Shown: in pieces, positions 49,778 to 62,843 of the stretch
Position numbering within the stretch: position 1 is the first letter of the stretch
How the letters are laid out: the number at the start of each line of letters is the position of its first letter
Source: Diploscapter coronatus
Lineage: Eukaryota; Nematoda; Chromadorea; Rhabditida; Rhabditidae
Reading direction: 5' to 3'
DNA: 64,000 nucleotides
Assembly: GCA_964036155.1 (NCBI GenBank)
Contig: OZ038422.1
Coordinates: 87,195,201-87,259,200, forward strand
The notes under the pieces: generated by a model
What the model was told of the DNA's origin: nothing
Database searches by the model: none
What the model saw: the letters and a program-made list of their open reading frames with translations, nothing else
Position numbers and translations under genes: made by a program

Positions 49778-52700
49778 TTTTTTAGAGGACTCTATCCTTT
49801 TCTCTCGAGGGCTCTCTCGCCCCTGACTCCCTCAATTTTTCGTCGCTTTTCTTTAATCTCCCTTATCTCTAAGGGAGTTTCATATATCCCTTCTACCGCA
49901 GGAACAAGCCATATATTCAACTTATGCTGGTAGCTGGCCAATAAACTACATGTGCATAGATTTTTTCAACTCTGATACATCAAAATAGGGCTGATTTTCA
50001 GTGAAACCTTAAAGAAGAAGATCGTATTTCGAATGATCGTGTTTCGAGAAGGAGTTTATGATTTTGAAGCCTAAAAATTGACCAAACTTACAATGGTGTT
50101 TAAAATTAACATAGATCGGATTCAGCTTTAAAGAAATGCACATAATCTTGTTAAACATCAACACGCTTGGAGTTCTAATTTAGAACCATTCGAAACGAAG
50201 CCAAAGCTTTATGATCAACACCATCTTTATAGTGATTAGAGTCCAAATAAAAATAACTCATAGTACTTTTTAATTTATACCTTTCTCAAATCAAAAGTAT
50301 AAATTATTCTATATTGCTGTGTTCATTAAGAACCAAATTTAAGCGATTTTCACAATCTAAAACTTGAAGCCTAGATCTAAAAAATTGTACCTGAATACAA
50401 GTATAAAGCGAAATTTTTTCGAAGCTTTCTTATTGAATCAAAAAATCAGGTGCATTTTCTCAAGGAATAACCCAGACACATACAACAAGCCAATTAGTGC
50501 AGTCATTCATGCGAAAATCTTTTTATTTCTCTTAAAAATTTCAGATTTCCCTAAGATTTTCAGCGTTGATTTGGAAAAATTTGTCCTACGCCTTCGTGAG
50601 AATTCTCAGTCTATCCGAGATAAAAATCCTTGCAAATCTACGACCTTTGTTGCTTATGTGAAAATGTGACAAACAGGCTTTATCTGCTTTGGATTAAGTT
50701 TGGAGCAAAAATGATAATAAAAAGATTTGATCACTTCAAGATAAGTCGAATTTTTGGCTTATTGTAAAAGTCATCCTAAATCCAACTTTTCTCAAAAAAG
50801 AAACAGTGGTGAAGTTTGCAAAATTAAAGATGAATTTTAGGCCGATTTTTTTTTTTTTTTTTTTCTATTTTCCTGGATTAAGTTTAGGTGATTAAAAGAT
50901 AAGCTTCGAGAGGATTTTTGAGCCGGAATTTCTGATTCCCAACATAGCCAATTTTTGGTCACTCTACACTAGCGACGATAGATAAAAAAAAAAGGGAAGG
51001 CCTTGGAAATAAATTTCTTCATTTCTCTTCCAAGGAAATATTGACCGCAAACTTTGAACACTTAAAATATTCAGTAGCCCGAATATTTTTCTCCAGGTTA
51101 AATAAAGAATTTCCCGGCAATTTACCGCGAAGTCTGGCCATTAATCAGCATGTTTTGAATGAGTGAAATATTCATTTTCGACCTCGAATCAGGTCTATTT
51201 TCCGGGTTTTGTGCAAACCAAAACTGAATAAAAATATTTTTAGTCGCTTTTTTTTGCTAAGGTTGAATGTTACTCATGGAAATATTGTATTCGGGAGTAT
51301 TTTTGCACAATGAAAGTAGTAAAAATTATAAGTCTCTAAAAATTTTAGAAGTGGGCAACATTTTTCATAGCCCTATAACTTTTGGACAGTCTGCATTATT
51401 TTAATTTCGCTAAACATATTTTATTCATGACCGTATTTTATGTAGCAAAGTTCCAGCAAAAATGCATCATATTTCGAGAGTTTTGAGTGACAAATTCTTG
51501 ACACGCTGAAAGAGCTATTTCTGAAGTCAAAAGAATTAAAAATAGATGTCCTAGGCTCTCGGGTCTAGGTTCGCTTGATTTGACATGAATAGGGGATTTT
51601 CCGGCATTTTCCCTTTTTCTCGGGATCCGGAAAAGGGGGTGAGGGTGGTTTCAGACCAAATAAGGCGACGGGTACAAGGGTACGCAAAAACAAAACATTT
51701 TCCTTCGAGAATAAATAAGAAAAAGCTGATTTTCGTCGAAAATGTGAAATTTTTAGCTTTATTCCTTTGAAACGAGGAATAAAGAAGTTGATGATCTTCG
51801 TGGAATTTTTTAGGTTGTAGACTCTTTTCCTATAAATTGAGTCATGGAAATAAAACTAAAATTATATAATTTTTGATTTATCAGTCATGTAGTTTTAAAA
51901 TTTAATGATCAGAATTCTAGAACGCTTTTTCGTTTTCTTCGAGGCTACATTTTCAGCGACTTGTAATCAAAAAGTGAATGAATTATTAATCATAGCTTAA
52001 GAAAACCTCAGAGAAAATTTACCAATTGGCGGAATTCTGTAGGGTGAAAAACTAAGGAAGTCCATATTTCCCTATTCGAGAAGATTTATATTCAATTCCT
52101 TAGATTAATTGTCCCTGAATGAATTTTTAACGTGTCATTTAATACTCTCGAACGGGGGTAATTCAACTTCTTTTACCTCCCCTTTCATGCAAAAGAATAA
52201 AAATTTCTAGACAGATACTCGAATATAAGATGAATAAAAATACGAATGAAAAAATAATGCACCCTGCAAAATATTATCCGATAATAAAGAATAGGCCCCG
52301 AAAAACCGTCGAGTAGAATTCTATGATATTTTATTTTGCAGATGAAATATAGATGAAATTTTCTGCATACTAGATTTCGGGGTCCCATGATTTGAGTGGA
52401 AAGAAACGTAGTCTGTAAATTTAGAAATGACAGCTGATTTTGAAAAGTTATTTTCGTATAGTTTAGTCCCAATTAGACAAATTGAATTTTGCATGATTTA
52501 TTCGCGAATAAACCAAAATGTATTTAATTCATTTCACACACATATGAAATTTTGCAGGAAATATATTTTAATACATATACAACGAAAAACTGTCGAATTG
52601 AGTAAATTATGCGATCTAAACTTATATAACTTAATAATAGTGTAAATCTAACAATGAAATGAAGTTGAAAGATTTCGAGGTCTTGACAAAATGGTGCATA

Positions 52701-52792
52701 TGCTTGAAGATATACCTGAATTCATGATGGTCAAATTGACATAGGAAACGAAATTTAAATCTAATATACAAAGATCTGATAACATTGCGACC
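49778..52792. other. Gene desert, 3 kb
   Basis: AT-rich, with scattered short open frames of no coding character (for example 50364-50669). A T run of about 17 lies near 50848-50864. Pyrimidine-rich CTCTATCCTTTTCTCTCGAG occurs near 49790-49810. Confidence 0.6.
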
Positions 52793-52934
52793 AGGACTGT
52801 AAATGTTTAGACACGCGCGTGTGCACGCATAACGAGATAGTGTATCTTTTGGAAAGAGAAAAGAGCATGCTCTCTCGAAAAGACCCACTATCTCATTATG
52901 CATGTACATGCGTGTCTAAAAATTTACAGTCCTG
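52793..52934. mobile_element. 142-bp near-perfect palindrome
   Basis: AGGACTGTAAATGTTTAGAC, ACGCGCGTGTGCACGCATAA and CGAGATAGTG at the left are mirrored by CACTATCTCATTATGCATGT, ACATGCGTGTCTAAAAATTT and ACAGTCCT at the right. Arms are about 60 bp with a short purine-rich centre. Structure as in a hairpin MITE; no other copy is seen in the window. Confidence 0.85.
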
Positions 52935-53336
52935 ATTGTGACACAGCAGAATAAGGCAAGATATAATATGCATAAAGAATGTAAAATTAGGCACATTTTG
53001 AGCTGAATAATGTTAAGTAAATGCACATTTTATGACGGGTTTTCTGGGTATTTTCGACTTTAAACTTGGGATTGTATACTCGATGATATGGGTCGGTTTA
53101 GGTTGGATCTAAAATGTAGAAATTTTTGTCTGAAATATATAAGCTTGGCCTAAAAATATACATTTAGACCTTCGGACTGACTATTTTTTACTTTAATCGT
53201 ATACTTATGCTTCAGTAACTTTTCTTAGAAGTGTAATCTTTGCTCTAAAGTTTGAGACATTTTACAATTAAATCACCCGTGACAAAATTCGAAATGTTTT
53301 GATATTTTGCAGCAAGAATTGAATCATATTTGATTT
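52935..53336. other. Spacer, nothing recognised
   Basis: AT-rich sequence downstream of the four-pass membrane protein gene. No exon or repeat seen. Confidence 0.55.
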
Positions 53337-56300
53337 TTAGGTTAGAGTTAAACTTGAAAATCGCCATATTTTCAAGTTTAAACATGCAATTACTTGATCA
53401 AGAATAGATCTAAATGTAGAGGGCGGCATGTTTTGGCATGAACATTTAAGATACCAATTAACTGACCTGAAAACGTCATGTTCTTGACGCGATAAATCGC
53501 TTGAAAGTGAAGAATTCAACCCCGTATTAGCAACAAATGCCGCATTATTATAACTGAAATTATGATTTTTGAAATTTAAAAAGACATAAATATTTATGTT
53601 TTGACTCAAACACATGGTTATGTCTCTCAAATTATGACTTAGGTCACATTAAACCTAAAACTTACTCGTATGATAAAAATAAGTGCTTGCAGGTGGTGCT
53701 TTCAAAAAAGCCAACTTTTTGGGGTATTTTTATACTTCCTAGAAGTTGAAACTATTTAGCGAAAATTGAATAGAAATAATGTAATTGGACGACGAAAATT
53801 TTGCGAATTTCGAAAATTTCATATATAATCATTATGATAATGAACACCTGCGATAGCGACTACAAACTATTTTGGGTGAAAAAGAAATACGCGCAAAACT
53901 TATCCTATTCAAAGTTTTTGAAAAATTCTAGTTCCTTATGGAAAATCGTGTGATTTGAATGTCTTGCTAATGATATATATAAACCAGCATGTGCGTTCCG
54001 AATTAAACAAAATATAATTTAAGAAAAGTTACCTGATACTGTGATCTAGTTGATTAGGGCTTGGTACAGGTGGCAAGGGAGTGCCCCTAAAAATTATTGC
54101 AAATTTCATTGAGAATTTGGATAGGCAATTCGAGGAAACTTGCTAATCAATTTCAAATGTTACATCAAATGAATACTTCTGCATTCAAGTTTTAGGAGGG
54201 TAACGCAGAAAATTGCATATAAAATTCCAGATATACTATTGAAATAGTTTACCTAACGGTATTTGTGACTCCAAAAGTAGTGGACTTAGGAATAGGAGAG
54301 TCGTTTACATTGGAGTTTTTCTCAGATCGAGACTTTTTCATGTACATCCTAAAATAAATTAGCTATAAAAACTATATATGCTAATATGGCTAGACAATCT
54401 AGAATATCGTTTTTTCGTATTCTAATCTCATTAAGACTAATCCTAAGGATATATGAAGTCCGTTCTGCTAAATATCCGTATCTTTAAATCCTGGATTAAA
54501 CTTAAGTCTTTCGAAAAGTCCTGTCCTGTTTATTCGAGAGCATCTGATTTTTATGTTCAGCAGGAAATTGCACTTCACGTTCGACAAAAATGTGAGTAAA
54601 ATGCCGAAAGACTATTATTCAAGTTCAGAATGAATGATAAGTTTCGAAAAATAAAATTGAAACCTATCAAAAAGTCAAAGTTTAAACTATAAAATAGTGA
54701 AGATCAGTTCGATTTAACCATATAAATATGAAAATTAAGTGGGAAATGTAGAAAAACGAATCCGAAAATTAGTTGACTTACCTAGTTTTCTTGGTTTTCG
54801 GTAATTTCTCCACATTCGCAGCGATGGATTCGCTCATGGGGGTCCTTTTCAAGGCTAGCAATAGGAAAACTAGAATCGGCAAAAGTCTGAGTCCGAACAA
54901 AAACAACACGAGCCACACGGGGATGAAGCTATTTTCGATCTGAGGGTCGCATGTGTTCTGGAATATTTCAGATTGTTTTTTAATTATAGAACTTTCGGAG
55001 CTTTTTTCCTCGAGAAATTTGTACTCTTTTCGAAAATTTGTATAAGGAAAATGTTCTCTTTTAGAATTTTTCAGACTTTTCTATAGAAAACTTGATATTT
55101 CGATCCTTCGAGAAATTTCTGGGATATTATTACTTCTAGATTTTTCCAGAACCTACCCTAGGGTTGCTCCTTCGTTTGCCGGGCTGGTACTCATACAAGT
55201 TATAGTCGAAAGTGCATCCCAGCCGATCTTCGATATTCTTCAAGCCACCAGGATTGTGGGGAATCGCATGGTTTAGGAGCTAAAATTAGAATGTGTATGA
55301 AAAAACCCCCAAACGTTACCATTTCCGTGGAATTAGGTAGTTGCCGTGAATGAGGAGATAACGTAACCGTGAAAATCGAGATTTCTACCATAGTGTAACC
55401 GACACAAATAGCAATAAGGATCTAAATTTTTTTTATAATAAACTATTAGATAATAAAGTAATGTGTTAATTGAATTTGAAATATTTACCCAGAAGACAAT
55501 TTTCTTGGCTTGCACAGTCAGATCTGTAGTCATATAGACAAAGGCAACCGCTATCAATAAGCCCCAGAAACCAAATTCAGCGAACAGGTAACCCCTTAGG
55601 AGGTTTTTGTACTAAAATTGAACAAATTATTTTATTTAACTTTAAATATAATATAATTCTTAAGGTGTTATTAATCATTTCGAGATTTATTTGATACAGT
55701 TTATCTAATTTTAAATGATTATTTTAAGTTATTTTACTTTTTAAAAGTATTTTTAGATTCACAACTTAAAAGATCAGGTTATTAAAATAAATGTACTTTC
55801 GTTTATTTTGAGTAGTGTACTAGAGTTCTCAGACTTCCTAGTTGGTTTTATGTGTAATATCTATTTCGGTTTTAGTGCATCTTATGCACTAAATATATGT
55901 GTAACATTGTATTTTGCAGAATTTTCCACTAGCTTAAAAACGAGGCGCCAAGTCTAGCATGAAATTGCATTAATTTAGAGATTTTCAGCGGATTAATAAC
56001 AAGGATCTAAGAAATCTCACGATTTTCGAGGTTTTTCATATTTTCGCCAAACTTTTCTAATCGTTCAAAATCTAGCATTTGAGTAATGCGTTCGGGATGC
56101 TTAGATAAAAAATAAATCCTATCAGGTGTTAGATTTTTGAAAGTAGCAAATAAGTAAACAAGGAAACTAGTAAAAATTATTATTATTTTTTAAATTAGCG
56201 TAATTATAAAAGATAATAATTTACCGATCTTTCCCGCCCCAAAACATCCAACTCCCTATCGTTCAGGTTATAAATTCCATATTGGGGGTTATATTGAATC

Positions 56301-56668
56301 TTGGAAATCGAAATGGTAGTGTCCATATAATTGACAAGCTCCTCATAAACTTGCTTGTCCTTCCAGGTATAAACGCAAAGAATTATCACTGAGATCTGAA
56401 AATCAATCGTTTTCTTAAAAATCAATTGTTATTATTTTTAAATTCTTACAAAAGCCGACATTCCTAGGAGCAATATCATGAACATCCCGAGCGATTCTCG
56501 CCAAGTCTGGGCCTAAAGTGGTAGTTCCGGTAATGCAACCATATTTTTGGCACCGGGGTACCAAAATGTTTGGTAACTCACCCCTTTGAAGGTAACCTTC
56601 GCCGGAAAGGTGGAGACATTTCTAGCAGGTGGAGCGGGAGGTGTTGTATCGCCCATTATGGGTAGCAT
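53337..56668 (-). CDS. Unrecognised four-pass membrane protein
   Basis: Nine in-phase exons: about 56588-56668, 56456-56514, 56225-56396, 55488-55612, 55319-55422, 55156-55279, 54781-54958, 54252-54349, 54032-54087, and a last one at 53337-53553. The start MLPIMGDTTPPAPP leads to four hydrophobic stretches: ESLGMFMILLLGMSAFISVI, GYLFAEFGFWGLLIAVAFVY, VFWILIAICVGYTMVEISIF and VWLVLFLFGLRLLPILVFLL. The loop between helices 3 and 4 has two Cys (RLGCTFDY, NTCDPQ). A basic then Ser/Pro-rich cytoplasmic tail (MSESIAANVEKLPKTKKTR, TPLPPVPSPNQ) follows. Topology is tetraspan-like but the CCG tetraspanin signature is missing. The last exon may end at a GTCAGT donor at about 53463 instead of the stop at 53337. 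A TTTTAG acceptor precedes the ATG. Confidence 0.7.
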
Positions 56669-57639
56669 TTTTGGAACCACCCTAAAATATGAAGTCATTT
56701 CTAAATAGCTGAGAAAATGATACAATATTTAATCATGCCGAAAAATACATATCTTAGGGAAACAAACAAGTCATAGTGATTTTCATAACTAACAAGAGAA
56801 TAACATATGGAAAATATACAGTAGCCCTAATAAAAATTAACATAAATTAAAAGAAAATCGATGTCCAAATTCGAATTCTAATACATGGCAAATCGATATT
56901 TCCGTGAAGGTAACATAGGAAAATAGGGAAGATGGAAAGAAAAATGGTAGCCAAGGGAAGAAAGACGAAGGTCACTCGGGGCCATTTCTGGGAGTGGGAT
57001 GGGGGTGGCTACCTGAACCTTGCATGAGACCGACTCTCTCTCTAATTATGTGCTATTTCTCAAATTTCTTTCCGCTATTCTCTATTTTTCCATGCTATTT
57101 CTCTCATTCTTCGATTTCTCTACCTATCTCATGATTGTTTTGACCCTAAGAGGAGAAAGATGGGTGCCAATTACTTGATTTGGGAGACAAGTATTCAGAT
57201 TAGAGTACTTTTTACGGAATTATTTGAAAAGTACTCAGAAATAGTATTGGAGTCTAAGATAGTGAAGGCAGATCCAAGAAAATTCCACTAAATAAGGACA
57301 CAAATGGGATAGATTTGGAAGATTTAGATCTTCGGGATTAGAGAGAAAAGCAATACAAGAGAACTAAAGAATTAGAAAAGGAGAGAGGTAGAAAAAGATA
57401 ATTGATCTCCGAGAGACGAAAAGAGTCAGATAATCGAACTCGATTTCTTTCTTTGGAGATTTCTATGTTCCCCGATCAAGGCTAACATTTTTTCTTTTCT
57501 GCATGCTATTTTCTTAATCAGCTTAGAAAAATCCGATTTTGAGAACGATTTACGAAGAATTTTATTCAATACATAACAAGATCAACAAACTTACTAGAAA
57601 AACCTAATTTCTACAAAAACGGGGGGTCTTGTATAAAAA
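56669..57639. other. Intergenic spacer between membrane protein and DAP3
   Basis: About 970 bp. Purine-rich stretches and an imperfect inverted motif (GGTAGCCAAGGG near 56945, GGTGGCTACC near 57004). No exon supported. Confidence 0.55.
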
Positions 57640-60479
57640 TTAAAGGACCGCACAAAGCCGTTCGAAATAGAAGGGGTTGAATCCGCTCAGGTGCATCATT
57701 TCCAGCTTTCCCGAGTCGGTTAGGGCTGAAATTTGAAAATTTTAAAAATAAAACACTATGCATACTTATAATATAAAGAACCCTATAATTTACGACGAGC
57801 CCTCTATTTTGGGAATACTGTATTTTTATTTGATCGAAAATCACATTTTTCGATCCAAATTTTGCACAGGAATATAGGTTGTTTACAAAAATTTCCCTCG
57901 ATTTTTTTCTTCTGCAAAAAACGTATGTGGTTAGTCAATACGCAGAAAACGAGTTTTCTTGACGAAAAAGTCAGCCTCTTCAAAAAAGAAAGGAAACAGA
58001 CGCGTTCTAATCGTCATTTTCGCTATAGAGAAAAATCGCCATGTTTGGCTAATTAGGTAACCTGCTTCCCGAGATTTTCAAGTGGCCCGAGGATTGTTTA
58101 TTTTTACGCACTTTTCAAAATAATTTAAAATATATGCCAGCCTGTGTTTCTATCATATGCTTTAACATTGGAAAGATATTTTCAAAACAAAGGACGAGAT
58201 ATATTTCAGTCCGTATTCCTTCCTATCTTTAACTGACGCACGATTGTAAAATAGATATACCAGCCTGTTTTTCATTTTTGTTTTTTACTCTTCAAAATTA
58301 CCAACCTTTCGAATGGCTGATCCAACGCCGATCCTTGTAGTAGTTGTAAACGGCGGTCACCTCTGCCTCGGAATATTCAACGCACTCGATAGGAAGGAAG
58401 GGCTGAAAAGAGATCTTTTTGGTTTCTGGAAAAGAGATCAAAAATTAAAACTCACATCCAAATGATCGAATCCCTCTTCGCCCAGCGTTTCCAACGGCGT
58501 GTAGGGTAGGACTGAAAATTGTCGAATTTGGATTTTGACTAAAAAAAATGATGTCTCGAGAAGGATCCGTACCCTCGAGCTCGTTCCTGTTATCGGCCTG
58601 TTCTTTGCGATCCGTGACGGCCACGATGATGCCATTCGACCAATCGTTCTTCATTATGTTGCGGTAATGACACACGAGGGTCAAGTCGGAGGGTAGGGCC
58701 TGAAATCTGCGAGTATTTTACGAACAATTTTCCAGTGAGACCTAAAAATTGAGGGGTCTTTTAAAGTTTTAAAGTGAGCCCTATAAACATTTTTAGGGGG
58801 GTCTGCTATACAAAATTTAATCAAAATCTTACATAAGTCCTATCCGCTCTTCTGACATTGACTTTTCCCCAACACGAGTTAGCGTCATCGATGCCAACGA
58901 ACAGCTGAAAAAGTTGTGAAAAGTTACAAATCATAGACCCCGTCCTCCAAAAATTTAAGCCTCGTCTTCCTTACTTTTATTTTTCCGGATGAGGCATGAC
59001 GCTTCAGCTCACGGAAAAGAGCTCCGACGCAGTCACTGGCCAGGAAGGGAGCGGAAAGACCCTGAAAATGGTCGATTTTCGACATTTATGACTTTTCTAA
59101 AACGATATCTACGAAGCTCGGCTTTAAAAGGTCGATCTTCATTGAAAATTGATCTTTTTTCAGGACAAAACCTCCTACCACTTCAACGATTTCCGTGATG
59201 GGCTTTCCCTCCTGCGTTTTGTCGACTTTCGACCACTCGTAAGTTCTTTCGCAGGGCAATTCACTGAGCACTTTCCAGAGATGCTGGTTCTAAAATAATA
59301 AAAATTGAATTTTGAAAAAAAAAATGATTTTAATGAGTTTTGAGTTTTCAGCAAAAAATAAAAATACTACCTGATGCTTGAAGGTCTGGAGGATGGCCAC
59401 TGCGCCATGTGGGTCGTTGATTCGTCCGGGTTTGTGTGTCGACATCTCCACCTCTTGGAGACGGCGGCAGAGATGCATTGCTGCAAAACAAAAATTACTT
59501 GTAGAAATGGCAAAAAATATCTGCGATTACAATTTTCTTCTAGCCTTTATAAATTCGAGAAAAACTTGGCAAATTCATGTGTATTCATCACAAAAATCGG
59601 CATTTTTCTTCACTAACTGAGATAAAAATGATAATATATTTGGCAAAAATCGCATGTTGTGTAATCCTCAAAACAATGTTTCTTTACTAAAATTTCAGAA
59701 AATTCTCATATTTATGGCGAAAATCGAGAGTATCCAAAAAGAATTGAGCTCTCACCGGTGGGATGATAGACGATGCACCAATTGTGAGAATATGCGAGAT
59801 GGATCGCCTGACTAAGCGTGACGGATTTGCCCGTGCCGAAGTGGCCCCACAAAACGAGTCGTAAAGCGGGAATGTCCACAGAACAGACTGACTGCATACA
59901 ATCGGCGATCTGAAAATTGAAGAAAAATAGGAAGAGTTACAGTAATCTTAAATTTGTTTAGTGAAATGTTTGAAATTAAAAAAAAAAAAATTATGAAAAT
60001 AACCTCGACAAGTGGTCTCCTGACAACGGTGACCATTTCATTGAGTGTCTCGACCTGGGCCTTCAGCTTCATGGTCAATTGTTTATCGTACTGAAATTAT
60101 AATACATTCAAATTTGTGTTATTTTTATTTAAATTTTTACCTGTAACTGCCTGGCCGTCTCGATGTCGATTTCGTACATTTTTCCGATGTCGGAATCCGT
60201 GAAGCTAGTCAACTTGGGGTAGTTCTGAAAATATTATCTTTATTTTTTAAATTTTCGTAACTTTATTTTTATTTGGCTCCTTGTAGTTACCATCCCCCTT
60301 TTTTCTTTTTCTATGCTATTTTCCAAAAAAGGATGGCGGTGGGAAGGTGGGGCTTTTATTTTCTTAAATTTTACTTAAATAAAAAATACTTTTCTTTAAT
60401 TTACCTCTTTTAAAGTCCTAGAACTGGTCTGGAATCTCCTCTTAGCGACAAAGGCCGCCTGCCTCAAAACCGACTTCAT
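57640..60479 (-). CDS. DAP3: Mitochondrial ribosomal protein S29 / DAP3
   Basis: About 11 exons. The start MKSVLRQAAFVAKRRFQTSS is a basic, acid-free presequence as expected for mitochondrial import. The P-loop VLWGHFGTGKSVTLSQAIHL (about 59800-59860) matches the DAP3 GTPase-like nucleotide site. Further matches to human DAP3: VAILQTFKHQNQHLWK, ITEIVEVG, ALFRELKRHASSGKIK, FVGIDDANSCWGKVNVRR, MKNDWSNGIIVAVTD, LGEEGFDHLDPFLPIECVEY, and the C-terminal LSGFNPFYFERLCAVL. It is a subunit of the mitochondrial small ribosomal subunit, also linked to apoptosis in vertebrates. An AATTCAG acceptor is 3 nt before the ATG. It lies 235 bp downstream of DOHH on the same strand, in a likely operon. Confidence 0.95.
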
Positions 60480-60714
60480 TTTCTGAATTTAATTCGCAAT
60501 TTCACATTTCTAAAATTTTATTAGAAAATATTTCTAGGCCCAAAACCCTAAGATTTCAATTATTTTCGAGTTTTTAAACACATAAATTTTATTCAAACTC
60601 AACAAGAAAAAATAACTCTTCATAAAATAAACTTTCAATTCAATAACAATAAAGGCGACTTTCCTGATGATCCAGATATATGAAATCCCATTTGGAATAT
60701 ATGCAAATCCTCCC

Positions 60715-62674
60715 TTAATCCTGAACTTTAGCATACTGTAGTTCGTCGCTGTTCTCGTATTCGGCCATGTCCAAGGCGACTTCGCAGCTCTCACGAACCA
60801 CTCTCTGAAAATACATGAAATTCAAAAGGAGATATCATCAAATTGAAGAATATGCAATTTCACCTCCTTATCCTTGGCGTAGGTCTTCAGAATCTCAGTA
60901 CACTCGTCAGTGGCGATAGCACCCAACGCTTCGGCACATTCATGACGCACCATGCAATTCTAGAAATTTAACCTTCAGTCAAAGAGATCGACTTACAAAA
61001 AATTTGAAGTCCACCCCCATTTTTAAATCACCCCACCTCCTCTTCCAAAAGCAGTCTATCTTTCAGCTCTTTGATTGCGACCGGAGACTGGACCTGACCC
61101 AGAACATAGGCGATTTCGTGTCGAAACAGAGCGCTGTCTTCGCAGTACAGACCTAAAATCGACTCCTTTTCGAAATGTTTGATTGATCTCTTTTCGGTGT
61201 AGAAATTTGATCACTTTCCCGAAAGTCTCGTACCCTGAGCCAAAGCCTTAATCGATTCGTCCGTGTTGATATTTCTCAGCTTGAACATGGCCTGGTATCG
61301 CTCCCAGAGGGGTCTCTTCAAATCGATCAACGTTTTGCCAAGGATTTCGATCGAATCAGATGACGAGGTTGGGGTTGGGTCTGGAAAGGCGAGGATTTCA
61401 TATATTCGAGAATTTGATATACCAATCTTCTAAAAGGGAGGTATAATAAATTCCTTTATTTGAATATGAAGATAACATAGTCAACTAGATCGACGTCATT
61501 TTGTAGGAAGCAATCAAGGGATTTCATATATCCACCTACCAACACTCTGATAAGGGCTATCCGTGTCCTTCCCCGATTCGATAATCCAATCGATGCGCTT
61601 CAAAGCCAAATCGCAGGTCTCTGCGACCTCAGGCTGGGAGTCCTGAAATGAAACAAACGTTTGAACACAAATGAATTTCGAAACATTTTTTTAAGATTAC
61701 ATTTTTGTACTCCTCCAAAATTTCCCTCGAGGATGGATCTCCGATTGCTCCTAGAGCTTCTCCAGCTTCATGACGGACCATGGGTTCTAAACAAGCTTTA
61801 AAAAATCAATAGAAAATATAGTAATCCTTAAAAATTCGAATAGTCTAGCCTGTCGAAAGAATAAAAAGCTAGTTATTATTCTTCTTAACATACGAAAAAT
61901 GGAATAATTTCTTGAAAAGAAAAAGTGTTTTAAAGAAGAATCGATATTATCCTGACTTTTGTTCCTCAAATTAATAAAAAAAATACCGATTTTTATTCTT
62001 CAAAATAAAAGACGATATTTTCAAAAAATGACCTTGATTCTTGTCCCTCAAAATCGTCTCCAGAATAGGAATGGCCGATTTGTTTTTCATCTGACCGAGG
62101 CAGTACGCCAATTCGTGCTTCAGAAGCGCGGACTCGTCGTCGAACGCATTCGAAATCCAATCGACTGAAGTTTTGAGATTTATTTTATTGTATCGATAAA
62201 AATAAAGTGAAAGTTCGTGTGCATTGAAAAATAGGGAGAAGAATGAGAGGCAGAGGAAATTGCGTACCTCACCTTCTTTTCATTGTCCCTGTTGACTCTT
62301 TTCTCTGCATTCTAGCCTCTTTGCGCGCATAGTCGTGACGTGCATTTCTCGCAACGGAACTATTTAGCACACACACACGAATTTTCATTTGATTTGACCA
62401 ATATAATATCAATGTTATTTTAATTTTTAGCTTCGGGATAAATTAATTAAATTATTTAACTATATGACCATTTCTTAAAACTTTGAAGTCAAATTTGTAC
62501 CTGAAAGATCGTCCCCAATGTTCCGAAGAATGAATAGAGCGCGAAAACGGGCCTTCAGAGGGTACCTAGAAATTTGAATAATTATAGCAATCCTGCAAAA
62601 CTCAAATAATACCTCGTATCGCAAAGCACTCTCCCGAACTTATCAATGTCGTCCTTGGAAAACTTGGCCTCCAT
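60715..62674 (-). CDS. DOHH: Deoxyhypusine hydroxylase (DOHH)
   Basis: About nine exons, starting [19 protein letters not shown] and ending LQYAKVQD, close to 300 residues as usual. It is built of HEAT-type repeats in two halves. The four His-Glu metal-binding motifs are visible: [35 protein letters not shown] and [14 protein letters not shown]. The enzyme is a di-iron hydroxylase that completes hypusine on eIF5A. The linker [15 protein letters not shown] separates the halves. The ATG is preceded by AATTCCAG then AAAATC, a likely trans-splice site. It lies 169 bp downstream of the RPUSD2-like gene and 235 bp upstream of DAP3. Confidence 0.96.
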
Positions 62675-62843
62675 GATTTTCTGGAATTTAAATTTTCTTA
62701 AAAACGCATTTCGATTCGAAAAATATCAGAACGGCTAAAAACCGCGTATCCTTTCGATTAAATGAAAGACAAAAATTTGAAAATTTTATTCCTAACAACG
62801 AAAAATAACAAACTAAAATTAAAACGAAGAAATCGGAAAGATC

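Noticed and set aside
50364..50669. 101-codon plus-strand open frame in the gene desert
   Set aside because: AT-driven composition, no splice or leader signals and no recognisable motif.
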